Part shown: in pieces, positions 36,155 to 45,407 of the stretch
Layout of the letters: every line of letters starts with the position of its first letter
How positions within the stretch are numbered: position 1 is the first letter of the stretch
Assembly (NCBI RefSeq): GCF_000829375.1
Contig: NZ_AP014624.1
Location: forward strand, 4,340,001 to 4,404,000
Length of the DNA: 64,000 nt
Direction: 5' to 3'
Source: Chryseobacterium sp. StRB126
GTDB taxonomy: Bacteria > Bacteroidota > Bacteroidia > Flavobacteriales > Weeksellaceae
The notes under the pieces: model-generated
Told to the model about the DNA's origin: nothing
Databases searched by the model: none
The model's input: only the letters and a program-made list of their open reading frames with translations
Translations under genes and position numbers: made by a program

Positions 36155-37186
36155 TTATTTACTTTTTTCGAGCATAAAACTGAACTTCGTTCCTTCAAGA
36201 TAGACACTTTCTACGGTAATGTTTTCGTTGTGAGCCTCAAGGATATGCTTTACGATGGCCAATCCTAATCCTGAACCTCCTTCTCTTCTGCTTCTGCTGG
36301 TTTCTACACGGTAAAAACGTTCGAAGATTCTTGGAAGAATTTCAGATTTTATTCCCATTCCGTTATCAATAACTTCAATCAATACTTTATTCCTTAAAAT
36401 ACTGGTCTTAACAATCACTTTTGCTTCCTGTCTGTTGGCATAGTGAATGGCATTGGAAATAAGATTAATAAAAACCTGGGAAATTTTTTGCTTATCAGCC
36501 TCTACAAAAATTTGTGGATGTAAAGTCTGGATCTGTAATGTGGTATTATGCTTTTCAGCTTCAAATTCAAGAAGGTCAAAAATTTCCTTGATCAGAAGAT
36601 TGACATCAAATTTGGAAACGGTAAGGTTAATTTCTCCTGCTTCTAGCCTGTTAATCATATCAAGATCTGTAACAATGGCAATAAGCCTTTCTACAGATTT
36701 ATCAATTCTTTCAAGGTATTTATCACGAATGGTAAGATTATCCACCCCTCCGTCTCTTAAGGTTTCTACATAGCCCTGAATAGAAAACAATGGTGTTTTG
36801 AGCTCATGAGAAACGTTACCGATGTATTCTTTACGATAACTTTCCATTTCCTTCATCATATCAATTTCGGTAGCTCTCTGCTGATTAAGGTCCGAAAATC
36901 TTTCTCCCAGTTCTTTAATGGTTATATTCTCATCATTATCATGAACCATTTCCTGAGGTAGAATCCCGGAAAGTCCCTTCACCTGCTTTCTTCCATAGTA
37001 ATTGAAGAGAAGTTCCAATACTACACAATTGATAATAAAGATAAGAACAATACAGATTAAAAGACCCGTCTTGAATAAAGGGGTCTCATAATAGATATCT
37101 TTAAGTGAATCGAAAACGACCACCAGAAACAGCATCACCAATGTCAACAGACAAGAGGCGACAAGCGTAAGCCTGTAAAATTTCAA
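36155..37186 (-). CDS. PhoR-like sensor histidine kinase
   Basis: The 343-residue kinase appears to start at TTG 37186 ((M)KFYRLTLVASCLLTLVML); no ATG upstream is in frame. Two transmembrane segments (about 5-25 and 41-63) enclose only ~15 extracytoplasmic residues, so there is no large sensor domain. The dimerisation helix carries His127 in NVSHELKTPLFSIQGYVETL. The ATPase has the N box INLISNAIHYANR and G boxes IDNGMGIKSEI and GSGLGLAIVKHIL. It is encoded 48 bases after its response regulator. The minimal loop resembles PhoR-type kinases that sense through a partner. Confidence 0.9.
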   Translation of the reverse strand: MKFYRLTLVASCLLTLVMLFLVVVFDSLKDIYYETPLFKTGLLICIVLIFIINCVVLELLFNYYGRKQVKGLSGILPQEMVHDNDENITIKELGERFSDLNQQRATEIDMMKEMESYRKEYIGNVSHELKTPLFSIQGYVETLRDGGVDNLTIRDKYLERIDKSVERLIAIVTDLDMINRLEAGEINLTVSKFDVNLLIKEIFDLLEFEAEKHNTTLQIQTLHPQIFVEADKQKISQVFINLISNAIHYANRQEAKVIVKTSILRNKVLIEVIDNGMGIKSEILPRIFERFYRVETSRSRREGGSGLGLAIVKHILEAHNENITVESVYLEGTKFSFMLEKSK

Positions 37187-37234
37187 TTTTACAAAGTTTT
37201 AATAATTGTACGTAAAAACAAGGTACTTAAAGAG

Positions 37235-37909
37235 TTAAACGATAAGTTTATACCCAATCCCTTTTAAAGTCTGAATTGTATTAATTCCTAATTTTTCTCT
37301 TAATCTTCTGATGTGAACATCAATAGTTCTTTCTCCTACGATGACATCATTACCCCAAACTTTCTCAAGAATTTCTTCTCTTTTGAAAACTTTTTCAGTA
37401 TTGGAAGCCAAAAGATACAATAAATCAAATTCTTTTTTAGGAAGAAGAAACTGCTGTCCGCTCTTGGAAACTCTGAAGTTATCTTTATCAATGATAAGAT
37501 CACCAATTTCGATTAATTTAGCATTATCTGAAACCTGAGAGGTTAATTGTAATAGTGCATTTACTTTAGAGATCAGAATTTTCGGTTTAATCAGCTTTAC
37601 AACATAGTCGTTAGCTCCTGCCTGGAATCCTGCCAACTGAGAGAATTCTTCGCTTCTTGCGGAAAGAAAAACAATAAGTGTCTTTTGGAGTTCTTTCACT
37701 TTACGAAGTTCCTGACAAGTTTCAATACCATCTTTTTCAGGCATCATTACATCCAGTAGAATAAGATCAGGAATTATTTCCTTTGCTTTTTCTATTCCTT
37801 CATTACCATTGGTTGCAGTATAGATCTCATATCCTTCCTTTTCTAAGTTATAAGATAGAATCTCTAAAATGTCCAGTTCGTCGTCTATTAAAAGAATTTT
37901 TTTGCTCAT
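37235..37909 (-). CDS. OmpR/PhoB-family response regulator
   Basis: The 224-residue protein has a receiver domain with acidic pair LLIDDELD, phosphoacceptor Asp53 (LILLDVMMPEKDG) and conserved Lys105, plus a C-terminal winged helix (VWGNDVIVGERTIDVHIRRL). One oddity is that the residue after Lys105 is Leu (YVVKLIKPK), where nearly all receivers have a cis-Pro. It should activate genes on phosphorylation by the kinase encoded next to it. The phosphate-regulator reading is suggested by similarity and by the divergent TonB receptor/lipoprotein pair, but is not proven. Confidence 0.9.
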   Translation of the reverse strand: MSKKILLIDDELDILEILSYNLEKEGYEIYTATNGNEGIEKAKEIIPDLILLDVMMPEKDGIETCQELRKVKELQKTLIVFLSARSEEFSQLAGFQAGANDYVVKLIKPKILISKVNALLQLTSQVSDNAKLIEIGDLIIDKDNFRVSKSGQQFLLPKKEFDLLYLLASNTEKVFKREEILEKVWGNDVIVGERTIDVHIRRLREKLGINTIQTLKGIGYKLIV

Positions 37910-37930
37910 CTTCTAGTTTAAGAATTCCCA

Positions 37931-37938
37931 CAAAAGTA
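37931..37938 (-). promoter_or_regulatory. Putative -7 box for the two-component operon
   Basis: The minus strand reads TACTTTTG (TAnnTTTG), 22 bases before the regulator start. Confidence 0.45.
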
Positions 37939-38234
37939 ACTATTTTCATTGATTTCATCTATCTCCCCAATGTTAACTAATTATTAAAAAGTCATTTCGT
38001 TTATTGAAATTAAATAATCAACAATAAAAAGAATAAATAAATACATTTAAATCAAATATACGAAACATTTTCTAATAAACAAACAAAATAATTTGATAAA
38101 AAAAACAAAGATCAATAACTTAAAAGCTCCTTTGTTTATTCATATAAACTTCATAATTAATTAAAATTCTCCTAAAGTTTTCTTAAAAACTTAGCCCTTA
38201 TTTTGCCCTTGAAAAAGAAGTAAAAGAAGTAATA
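37939..38234. other. Divergent regulatory region of the two-component operon and TonB receptor
   Basis: About 300 AT-rich bases. Near 38170-38195 two A/T-rich half-repeats (CCTAAAG, then TCTTAAAAA about 10 bases on) lie ahead of a poor -7 candidate TTATTTTG at about 38196. They could be a binding site for the divergent response regulator, but the match to any known box is untested. Confidence 0.3.
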
Positions 38235-41024
38235 ATGAAAAAACAACTCCACAAGAGCATTGTGCTACTTGCCTTGTTTTCTGCTGGCTATGCTTTTGCA
38301 CAAAGCCAAATTCTTGAAGGTAGGGTATTGGACGAGAAAGATAACACTCCTATAGAGGGGGTAAAAGTAAAGGTAAATGACAAGGAAGTAGTCACAGACC
38401 TTTCCGGATACTACTCTATCAATCTTTCGCCTGGTACTAATTATATAATAACGGTAAGTTCTAACGGATATAACAAAAAGGAGATCAGTGAAGTTATTGT
38501 AAAAAATGATGGTAACACTCACCTGGATATTGTGCTGGAAAAACCAACTACCAAAGAAAAAGAAATTGAGGGAGTTGTCATTAAATCTAATGCAAGAAAA
38601 GAAACCATAGCCTCTACTATTGGATTGCAAAAAAATTCAGGTGTAGTTTCTCAGGTTATTGGTATTGAAGCGATTAAAAAAAGCCCGGATAGAAACACTG
38701 GTGAAGTTCTGAAAAGAGTTTCCGGAGTAAGTTTATTTGATGGAAAATATATTGTAGTAAGAGGATTATCTGACCGTTACAATCAGGCAATGCTAAACGG
38801 CATTCAGCTCTCCAGTACAGAACCGGACAGAAAGACTTTCTCTTTTGACCTTTTCCCTGCCAACGTTATCGAAACGCTTGTTATCAATAAAACTTTTATT
38901 CCTGAGTATACTGGTGAATGGGGAGGTGGTTTGATCCAGGTGAATACCAAAGATATTCCTAATAAAGACTTTTTCAATGTACAGGTAGGTGTAGGAGGTA
39001 ATAATATCACCATGAACCATCAATTCTTTATGCAGAAAGGAGGAAACTGGGATTTCTTAGGAATTGATGATGGTTATAGAAAATTACCAACCAATATGCC
39101 TGCAAAGAATGCCTTTAGTATTTTGAATGAGGCTCAAAAAACAGATATTGGTAAAGGATTTACTAAAAATCTGGGTTACAATACAATTGGTTATCCCGAA
39201 AACGTAAGCTTACAGTTAGACGGAGGCTTCAACACAAAGGTTTTCGGAAAAGATTTGGGAGTTATTGCTGTTTTAAATTATAGCAACAACAAAAGAAGAA
39301 CTGTAACCAACAACCGTTTCTTCACCATCAACGACGAGGTAGCCAATACAAACTTCGATTATTATACAGAAAAGTATACCAATGATGTTATTCTAGGTGG
39401 GATGTTGAATCTCGCTCTAAAATTTAACAGCAACAATAAAATTTCCCTAAAGAACATTATCACCAATAATACGGTGAACCACATGTCTTTCAGATCAGGA
39501 AAGGATTTTGAATTTGACCCTATCAATGGAACGAATATTCAGGCAAGAGAAATTGGATTTAAAGAAACTATTTTCTATAATTCAACCCTTACCGGAACAC
39601 ACAAAATAGATGCTCTTGGCGGACTTACCGTAAACTGGTACGGAAGCTTCGGAATCCTGGATCAATATATTCCTTTGCTACAGCGTTTACAATATAACCA
39701 ATACACGAATATGCAGGGAAGCCCTTATCTGGCTTTGATCTCCAATGGTCTTTCTCAGAAATCAGGAAGTGTTTTCTATTCTACACTAAGTGATTATCTG
39801 TATAATGCAGGAGGTGACATTTCTAAAACATTTACACTATTTGGACAAAAGCAAACCATCAAGGGAGGCTATTTGTTCCAGGTAAAAGACAGAATATACA
39901 ATTCAAGGCCATTCTCCGTAAGGCTTGAAAAATACAATCAGGGGCTACTTTCTCAACCTTTTGAGACAATCTTTAATCCTGAAAACTTCGGAACTGACGG
40001 TAGATTTACATTTGATGAAATTGCCGGAAACCAATACAGATACATCGCCAACACCATCCTTAATGCAGGATATTTACAGTTTGATAACAACTTTACACCG
40101 TGGCTAAGAGCTGTTTGGGGATTAAGAGTTGAAAACTTTGACCAGTTAGTAGGCAGCACCAAAAGAAGTGATGACCGTTTTGTAAACACTCGTGTTACAG
40201 ACTTCTTACCAGCACTTAACTTAACTTTCAAAGTAAATCCTAAAATGAATATCCGTCTTGCCGGTTCACAAACTGTGGTAAGACCTGAGTTCAGAGAGGT
40301 TTCTCCTTTAGCTTACTATGATTTTGATTTGGGCGCTACAGTAATTGGGAGCAAAGATATTGAAAGAACTAAAATTACCAGTGCAGACCTTCGTTGGGAA
40401 TTCTATCCAAGAAATGGGGAAATCCTTTCCGTGGCAGGTTTCTATAAAAACTTCAAAAAACCGATCGAATTATACTTCAACCAATCTGGGGTAGGAACAA
40501 GTAACACGTTCAACTATCTGAATGTAGACAAAGCTGACGCTTATGGGGTTGAATTGGAATTCAGAAAAAAACTGGATTTTGTAAGTGCTCTTAAAGACTT
40601 TACGCTAGGTGGTAACTTCGCTTATATTAAAAACAAAGTAACGGATGAGGCTACCAGAATTAACAGACCAATGCAGGGTCAGTCTCCATACACGATTAAC
40701 TTAAATCTTCAGTATGAAGCTGAAAAATCAGGATGGTCGTCTACAGTATTATTCAATATGATTGGAAGAAGAATTCTTTATGTTGGAAATGATCAGGTTC
40801 CACCAATCTGGGAGGCTCCAAGACCGCTTTTAGACTTCCAGGTTGCTAAGAAAATATGGAATAAGAAAGGAGAAATTAAGCTAAACGTTTCTGATATCCT
40901 GAACCGTCGTGCAAAATTCTATCATGATCTGAACAACAACAAAAAGTATGACAGTACTGATGCTCTTGCCATAGATCGATTAACAGGTACCAACTTCAGT
41001 TTAACACTAGGGTACAGTTTTTAA
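38235..41024 (+). CDS. TonB-dependent outer membrane receptor
   Basis: The 929-residue protein has signal peptide MKKQLHKSIVLLALFSAGYA, a carboxypeptidase-D regulatory-like domain (about 27-100; LEGRVLDEKDNTPIEGVKVK), a TonB plug (VLKRVSGVSLFDGKYIVVRG; IETLVINKTFIPEYTGEWGG) and a barrel ending LTLGYSF with terminal Phe. It differs from the SusC type in the plug and in having no SusD partner. A lipoprotein gene follows after 45 bases. The divergent two-component system may control it. Phosphate- or organophosphate-linked import is a possible role, inferred only from context. Confidence 0.9.
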   Translation: MKKQLHKSIVLLALFSAGYAFAQSQILEGRVLDEKDNTPIEGVKVKVNDKEVVTDLSGYYSINLSPGTNYIITVSSNGYNKKEISEVIVKNDGNTHLDIVLEKPTTKEKEIEGVVIKSNARKETIASTIGLQKNSGVVSQVIGIEAIKKSPDRNTGEVLKRVSGVSLFDGKYIVVRGLSDRYNQAMLNGIQLSSTEPDRKTFSFDLFPANVIETLVINKTFIPEYTGEWGGGLIQVNTKDIPNKDFFNVQVGVGGNNITMNHQFFMQKGGNWDFLGIDDGYRKLPTNMPAKNAFSILNEAQKTDIGKGFTKNLGYNTIGYPENVSLQLDGGFNTKVFGKDLGVIAVLNYSNNKRRTVTNNRFFTINDEVANTNFDYYTEKYTNDVILGGMLNLALKFNSNNKISLKNIITNNTVNHMSFRSGKDFEFDPINGTNIQAREIGFKETIFYNSTLTGTHKIDALGGLTVNWYGSFGILDQYIPLLQRLQYNQYTNMQGSPYLALISNGLSQKSGSVFYSTLSDYLYNAGGDISKTFTLFGQKQTIKGGYLFQVKDRIYNSRPFSVRLEKYNQGLLSQPFETIFNPENFGTDGRFTFDEIAGNQYRYIANTILNAGYLQFDNNFTPWLRAVWGLRVENFDQLVGSTKRSDDRFVNTRVTDFLPALNLTFKVNPKMNIRLAGSQTVVRPEFREVSPLAYYDFDLGATVIGSKDIERTKITSADLRWEFYPRNGEILSVAGFYKNFKKPIELYFNQSGVGTSNTFNYLNVDKADAYGVELEFRKKLDFVSALKDFTLGGNFAYIKNKVTDEATRINRPMQGQSPYTINLNLQYEAEKSGWSSTVLFNMIGRRILYVGNDQVPPIWEAPRPLLDFQVAKKIWNKKGEIKLNVSDILNRRAKFYHDLNNNKKYDSTDALAIDRLTGTNFSLTLGYSF

Positions 41025-41069
41025 TAATTTACTCAAATAATCTAATAAAAATAATTTAATTCTTACAAT

Positions 41070-42473
41070 ATGAAAAAGTTCGTTTTATATTCTTTAATGC
41101 TTGGTGCTTTAGTGTCAACTACTGCATGTAGAAATATAGAAGAAGATGGCCCTACCATCATTCAAAATGGGGGTAACGGAAATGGAGATACTGAAAATCT
41201 AATTCTTACAGGAAAAATTACATCAGATCTTACTCTTAAGGCTAATAAAATTTATAAACTAAGAGGATTAGTATATGTAACTAAGGGGGCGACTTTAACA
41301 ATTGAGCCAGGTACAAAAATTGTTGGTGAAGCTGACAAAAATGGAGCTTTGATCATTACCCGAGGAAGTAAGATCATGGCAAAAGGAACGGCTACCAATC
41401 CAATTATCTTTACTTCAGAAAAGCCAAGCCCTAAAAGAGGTGACTGGGCAGGTCTTGTTATCTTAGGAAACGCTCCTACCAATGCTACATTTAAAGGACA
41501 AAACGGTGTTGGAGAAATGGAAGGAGGCATCAATGATGCTGACGGTCTTGGACTTTACGGAGGAACTAATCCTGCTGACAACAGTGGTGTATTACAATAT
41601 GTAAGAGTAGAATATGCAGGATATGCATTCTTACCGGATAAAGAAATTAACGGGATCACATTCGGTGGTGTAGGTAACGGAACTCTTGTAGATTATGTAG
41701 AGGTTGCTTATGCGAATGATGACAGTTTCGAGTGGTTCGGAGGAACGGTAAACTGTTCTCACCTTATCGCTTACAAAGGTCTTGATGATGATTTCGATAC
41801 AGATAACGGGTATTCAGGAAATGTACAGTTTGGTATTGCTGTAAGAGATTCTCAGGTAGCTGACGTTTCAGGATCTAATGCATTTGAGTCTGATAATGAT
41901 GCTAATGGTTCTCCAACTGCCCCTCAGACTTCTGCTACATTCTCTAACATGACGGTTATCGGACCAATCAACTCTGCTGTTTCAACACCAATCAATGCTT
42001 TATTCCAAAATGCATTACAGATCAGAAGAAACTCTTCTATCTCTGTATTCAACTCTGTGTTCACAGGATATCCTGTAGGATTGTTTATTGATGCTACTAA
42101 AGGAACTGCAACAGATCTTAATATCACAGGGAATAAATTATTCTTTGAAAACAATGTGTTGGCAGGAAATACAACTCCTCTAAAATTCGGACCTTCTAGC
42201 CCAACAACATATTCACTGGAACTTCTTACCACTTGGTTTAATAATGGTGGTAACTCAATCTTAGGTTCTACGGCTGATGCAAAACTTACTAACGCTTGGG
42301 CTCCTGCGGGAACAACTCCAAACTTTGCTCCTGCTTCAGGTTCACCACTATTGAATGGAGCTAAGTTCACCAATACTAAAGTAAGCAACTGGTTCAAACA
42401 AGTAGCTTATAAAGGTGCTGTAGCAGACCTTAATGATACTTGGTATGCTGGATGGACTAACTTCAATTTATAA
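41070..42473 (+). CDS. Beta-helix surface lipoprotein partner of the TonB receptor
   Basis: The 467-residue protein has lipoprotein signal MKKFVLYSLMLGALVSTTAC (Cys20). The body is a right-handed parallel beta-helix, shown by repeated short beta rungs (LTIEPGTKIVGEADKNGALI; GVLQYVRVEYAGYAF; NGTLVDYVEVAYAND) and the stretch SFEWFGGTVNCSHLIAYKGL. Homologues are sometimes labelled multidrug transporter, for which the sequence gives no support. Cotranscription with the receptor suggests it binds the ligand or sits on the barrel. A strong terminator follows. Confidence 0.83.
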   Translation: MKKFVLYSLMLGALVSTTACRNIEEDGPTIIQNGGNGNGDTENLILTGKITSDLTLKANKIYKLRGLVYVTKGATLTIEPGTKIVGEADKNGALIITRGSKIMAKGTATNPIIFTSEKPSPKRGDWAGLVILGNAPTNATFKGQNGVGEMEGGINDADGLGLYGGTNPADNSGVLQYVRVEYAGYAFLPDKEINGITFGGVGNGTLVDYVEVAYANDDSFEWFGGTVNCSHLIAYKGLDDDFDTDNGYSGNVQFGIAVRDSQVADVSGSNAFESDNDANGSPTAPQTSATFSNMTVIGPINSAVSTPINALFQNALQIRRNSSISVFNSVFTGYPVGLFIDATKGTATDLNITGNKLFFENNVLAGNTTPLKFGPSSPTTYSLELLTTWFNNGGNSILGSTADAKLTNAWAPAGTTPNFAPASGSPLLNGAKFTNTKVSNWFKQVAYKGAVADLNDTWYAGWTNFNL

Positions 42474-42501
42474 AATAATATAGTAATTAGATTTTATTCA
42501 T

Positions 42502-42537
42502 AAAAAGCCTTCGGATATTTTTCCGAAGGCTTTTTTT
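42502..42537 (+). terminator. Intrinsic terminator of the receptor/lipoprotein operon
   Basis: Stem AAAAAGCCTTCGGA/TCCGAAGGCTTTTT with a 6-base loop and T7 run, 28 bases past the stop. Confidence 0.9.
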
Positions 42538-42665
42538 AGCATTATTATTCAAAATAACAGATTAATGGAAGTTTCAATATTAAGGGATGTTAATATTCAG
42601 AATATAAATCAAATGTTATGTGAACACAAAAATGTATGCATAATTAATCTGTTTAAGTTTTCATG

Positions 42666-42890
42666 TTAGGTTTTGGCTAAAGCCAGTGGAATGTGGAATT
42701 TTGAGTTATTTTAATTTGGCCGGGCTAAAGCCCGCCCCTATTGATGTTGATATCCGTGTGGATATTTATATAAATAATAGTTGTTTAACGACAAGATCTT
42801 TTATCTTTTATCTTTTATCTTTTATCTTTTATCTTTTATCTTTTATCTTTTATCTTTTATCTTTTATCTTTTATCTTTTATCTTTTATCA
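42666..42890. repeat. Composite extragenic repeat, copy A, with (ATCTTTT)13
   Basis: A ~130-base segment contains short hairpins GGCTAAAGCC and GGGCTAAAGCCC, then TATTGATGTTGATATCCG and TAGTTGTTTAAC. It is followed by exactly 13 perfect copies of ATCTTTT (42796-42886) and a partial ATC. The same module recurs at 52696-52905 in the same orientation. The plus-strand frame through the array would encode a repetitive FYLLS peptide and is not a real gene. The rest of 42538-42665 shows nothing recognisable. Confidence 0.85.
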
Positions 42891-42893
42891 TAA

Positions 42894-42926
42894 TAAAAAA
42901 ACAACCACCAGAAAACTCCGGTGGCT
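42894..42926 (-). terminator. Terminator of the cytoplasmic amidohydrolase gene
   Basis: On the minus strand, CCACC/GGTGG arms around an A-rich loop precede TTGTTTTTTTATT, about 45 bases past the stop. Confidence 0.7.
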
Positions 42927-42971
42927 GATTCACAAAAAACAAGTGTATAAAAAATATATACTACGTAAATT

Positions 42972-44210
42972 TTAACTTCTCCAGAACAGATTCCCGTTGT
43001 GCATCAGGGCTTCTATTGCAGATATTCTGGAAACGGCTTCTGCTGAGCATGAAGCATCTGCTAAAACCACAGCAGCTTCATCACCTGCTTTAGGCCATTG
43101 CTGTTTTCCTTTATCATCCAAAGGAAGAATACTTTGAGTAGCGAATTGTAATGCTCTTGATAATGCGAATTCAGTAGCATAGCCGTATAATTCAGCGATA
43201 AGATTGGCCTTCTGCAAAATACTTCCGGATCCGAAAGTACTCCAGAAATCCTGTACATTATCATTCCCAATCAGAACATTTACCCCATGCTTTTTCATCG
43301 TTGGGATCGGCATGATGGTCTTTTTAAACGGTACGGAAGAAGCAATTCCTACTTTTCCGGCAGCCAGCCTTTCTGAGATTTCCTCTGTTTCTTTTGGAGA
43401 AAGGTGAGCCAGCGCAAAAGCGTGACTTACAAACGTTTTTCCCTGAAGCGCAGGGTTTTCAATCGCTTTATCAATCAGATAGCTAATCGTTTTCATTCCG
43501 GACTCTCCTGCTTCATGCAGGTGAATATCAATTCCCTTGTTATGATCCAATGCCAATTGTACGGTGAAGTCCATTACTTTTTCGATGCTTCCATCAAGGC
43601 TAAATGGATCTACTCCACCAATAAAAGCAACACTTTTCAATTTTGCAGCTTCTTTCATTAAAGGAGCTGACTCTGTATAATACACCCCATGTTGTGGAAA
43701 AGCAACCAGTTCGGCATTAAAGGAATCTTTTTTATTTTGAAGGGCCTGTTCCAAATTCTCCAATGATTTTAAGCCTGAAGTGGGATCAATATTGAAGTGC
43801 GTTCTGGCAAAATGAGTCCCATAATGCTGTAACAAGCTAATCAGCTGCTCCGCTCTATCCACTGAAGTTTTCAACAGCTCAGGAATGATTTCCTGTTCAT
43901 AGGCAATCATATCCTTAACCGTTTTTCTTTTGGGAGAAAGTGCCTGCCAAGGGAGACCGTACCATGTCTTATCCAGGTGAATATGCATATCTCTGAAAGC
44001 AGGAAGCATCAGATACCCTTTGGCATCAATAGCTTTCGAAGCGGAATCATTAGCTTTTATTGATCTAATTTTTCCGTTTTCAATATCGATACTGAAAAGA
44101 TCTGTTTTTGTTCCAATAACCTCTTCATTTTCGTATTCAAAACCTGTTTCCAGGCGTACATTTTTAAGGGAATAGTTTCCTTTTGCAGTTAATTGATAGG
44201 GAAATTGCAT
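42972..44210 (-). CDS. Amidohydrolase-family deaminase-like enzyme, cytoplasmic paralogue
   Basis: The 412-residue metal-dependent hydrolase lacks a signal peptide. It has the amidohydrolase metal motif DMHIHLDKTWYG, then TRTHFNIDPTSG-like ARTHFNIDPTSG, KGIDIHLHEAGESG, the His in TFVSHAFAL and the late Asp in LIGNDNVQDFW. This pattern is that of cytosine deaminase-like members. It is a paralogue of the exported enzyme encoded at 46202-47536, sharing for example ILPLDDKG, QQWPK and SCSAEAVSRIS. The substrate is unknown; a cyclic amidine or amide is plausible. It has its own TAATTTTG box and terminator. Confidence 0.85.
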   Translation of the reverse strand: MQFPYQLTAKGNYSLKNVRLETGFEYENEEVIGTKTDLFSIDIENGKIRSIKANDSASKAIDAKGYLMLPAFRDMHIHLDKTWYGLPWQALSPKRKTVKDMIAYEQEIIPELLKTSVDRAEQLISLLQHYGTHFARTHFNIDPTSGLKSLENLEQALQNKKDSFNAELVAFPQHGVYYTESAPLMKEAAKLKSVAFIGGVDPFSLDGSIEKVMDFTVQLALDHNKGIDIHLHEAGESGMKTISYLIDKAIENPALQGKTFVSHAFALAHLSPKETEEISERLAAGKVGIASSVPFKKTIMPIPTMKKHGVNVLIGNDNVQDFWSTFGSGSILQKANLIAELYGYATEFALSRALQFATQSILPLDDKGKQQWPKAGDEAAVVLADASCSAEAVSRISAIEALMHNGNLFWRS

Positions 44211-44230
44211 GTTTTAATATTTTAACCCTA

Positions 44231-44238
44231 CAAAATTA
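44231..44238 (-). promoter_or_regulatory. Putative -7 box for the cytoplasmic amidohydrolase
   Basis: The minus strand reads TAATTTTG (TAnnTTTG), 21 bases before ATG 44210. The paralogue at 47536 has the same box 18 bases before its start. Confidence 0.42.
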
Positions 44239-44290
44239 CACCAGCTTCTTTTGAAAACCGGTGTATCAATTATGTCTTGTTTTGTATCAA

Positions 44291-45136
44291 TTATTCCTTG
44301 AATTGAGACGGTGTCATTCCCGTTTGCATTTTAAAGAATTTCGAAAAACTGGCATGGTCGTAGAATCCAAGATCATACACAATATCTTTTACAGACATCT
44401 CTGAAACCTTTAAAAGGCGCTTTGCTTCCAGTAGAATACGGTCCTGAATAAGGGATGATGCGGAAGCATTGAGATTTTTTTTACAGACAATATTCAGGTA
44501 ATTGGCAGAGATATTCAACTTATCAGCATAAAAGGAAACAGATCTTTCTGTTCTGAAATGTTCATCAATAAGATTCAAAAATTTAGAGATAATCGGGTTT
44601 GAATTGTAAACTTCAAAATCCTTAAACGCTCCTTCCACTGTTTTACTAACCAATAATCCAATCAGTTCGCTTCTTTTTTGAATCAGTTCCCAAAAAACAT
44701 TTTCTCCACTCAATTCTTTTTGAATGGCCTGAAATTCATATAAAAATGTTTTAAAAACTTCCACAGAGAGATTAATAACAGGATGATTCTGATAATAGGA
44801 AGCAGAAAATCTCAGTGATGGTAAAAAACTTTCAAACCAATCCCGGCTAATCATTAATTGATAGCCTACCGTATCTTTTTCAATCACCCATTGATGCACC
44901 TGATCAGGAAAAACAAGATGAATCTGGTGATCTTTTACCTCATATTTCGTAAAATCTATGGTATGGGAACCTACTCCGTATTCAAAAAGATTGATGATAA
45001 AAAAATCATGTTTATGGGGATCATCGATAGAGCGTGCCCCGTAGAGTTCATTAAACAACAAATTACAGCCCTTATGCTGGTTCTCGCTAAACTCCTGAAT
45101 TCCTAAAATGGGAAAATGATCTGTATGATAACCCAC
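44291..45136 (-). CDS. AraC-family regulator
   Basis: The protein has a cupin-like ligand domain (HKHDFFIINLFEYGVGSH; VFPDQVHQWVIE) and a C-terminal AraC domain (about the last 100 residues; VSFYADKLNISANYLNIVCK and VKDIVYDLGFYDHASFSKFF). The open frame reaches TTG 45217, but its first ~10 codons lie in an extragenic inverted repeat and encode a false hydrophobic stretch. I therefore place the start at GTG 45136 (281 residues); no ATG fits, so the true start is unsure. It sits between two amidohydrolase paralogues and may control one or both. Confidence 0.8.
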   Translation of the reverse strand: MGYHTDHFPILGIQEFSENQHKGCNLLFNELYGARSIDDPHKHDFFIINLFEYGVGSHTIDFTKYEVKDHQIHLVFPDQVHQWVIEKDTVGYQLMISRDWFESFLPSLRFSASYYQNHPVINLSVEVFKTFLYEFQAIQKELSGENVFWELIQKRSELIGLLVSKTVEGAFKDFEVYNSNPIISKFLNLIDEHFRTERSVSFYADKLNISANYLNIVCKKNLNASASSLIQDRILLEAKRLLKVSEMSVKDIVYDLGFYDHASFSKFFKMQTGMTPSQFKE

Positions 45137-45189
45137 GCTACCTGAATTTCTCTTAAAATTAATAAAATTTATGAGAGAAAAAATTAAAA

Positions 45190-45345
45190 TAGCCACAAAA
45201 GAAACAAATGCTCTCAATCATTCTCCTCCAAACTACAGCTTCTCCCCTTTTCTTCAACATAGAGAATGATTTTGAATTCAACTCTGCTTTAAAAGAAAAT
45301 TACTTTTAAAACAGAATAATAAAACATTTGTGACCTTTGTGGCTA
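45190..45345. repeat. Inverted extragenic repeat at the 5' end of the AraC frame
   Basis: The 21-base arms at 45190-45210 and 45325-45345 match as inverted copies at 18 of 21 positions (core CATTTGT and TTTGTGGCTA). The left arm falls within the extended AraC reading frame. The loop between the arms is AT-rich and non-coding. Confidence 0.6.
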
Positions 45346-45407
45346 AAAACACCAACTAAATTATATATCTAAATTTTTATGTTCCTGATGATGTTGGGAA
45401 ATCACAA

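Noticed and set aside
41924..42397. 157-codon antisense frame in the beta-helix lipoprotein gene
   Set aside because: It lies wholly inside a convincing coding sequence on the other strand and resembles no protein.
42796..42886. Tandem array considered as a CRISPR
   Set aside because: Units are 7 bases with no spacers, and no cas genes are near.
42686..42975. Plus-strand open frames through the ATCTTTT array encoding repeated FYLLS-like peptides
   Set aside because: They arise because the heptamer has no stop in several frames; there is no start context or homologue, and the same array is intergenic at the second copy.
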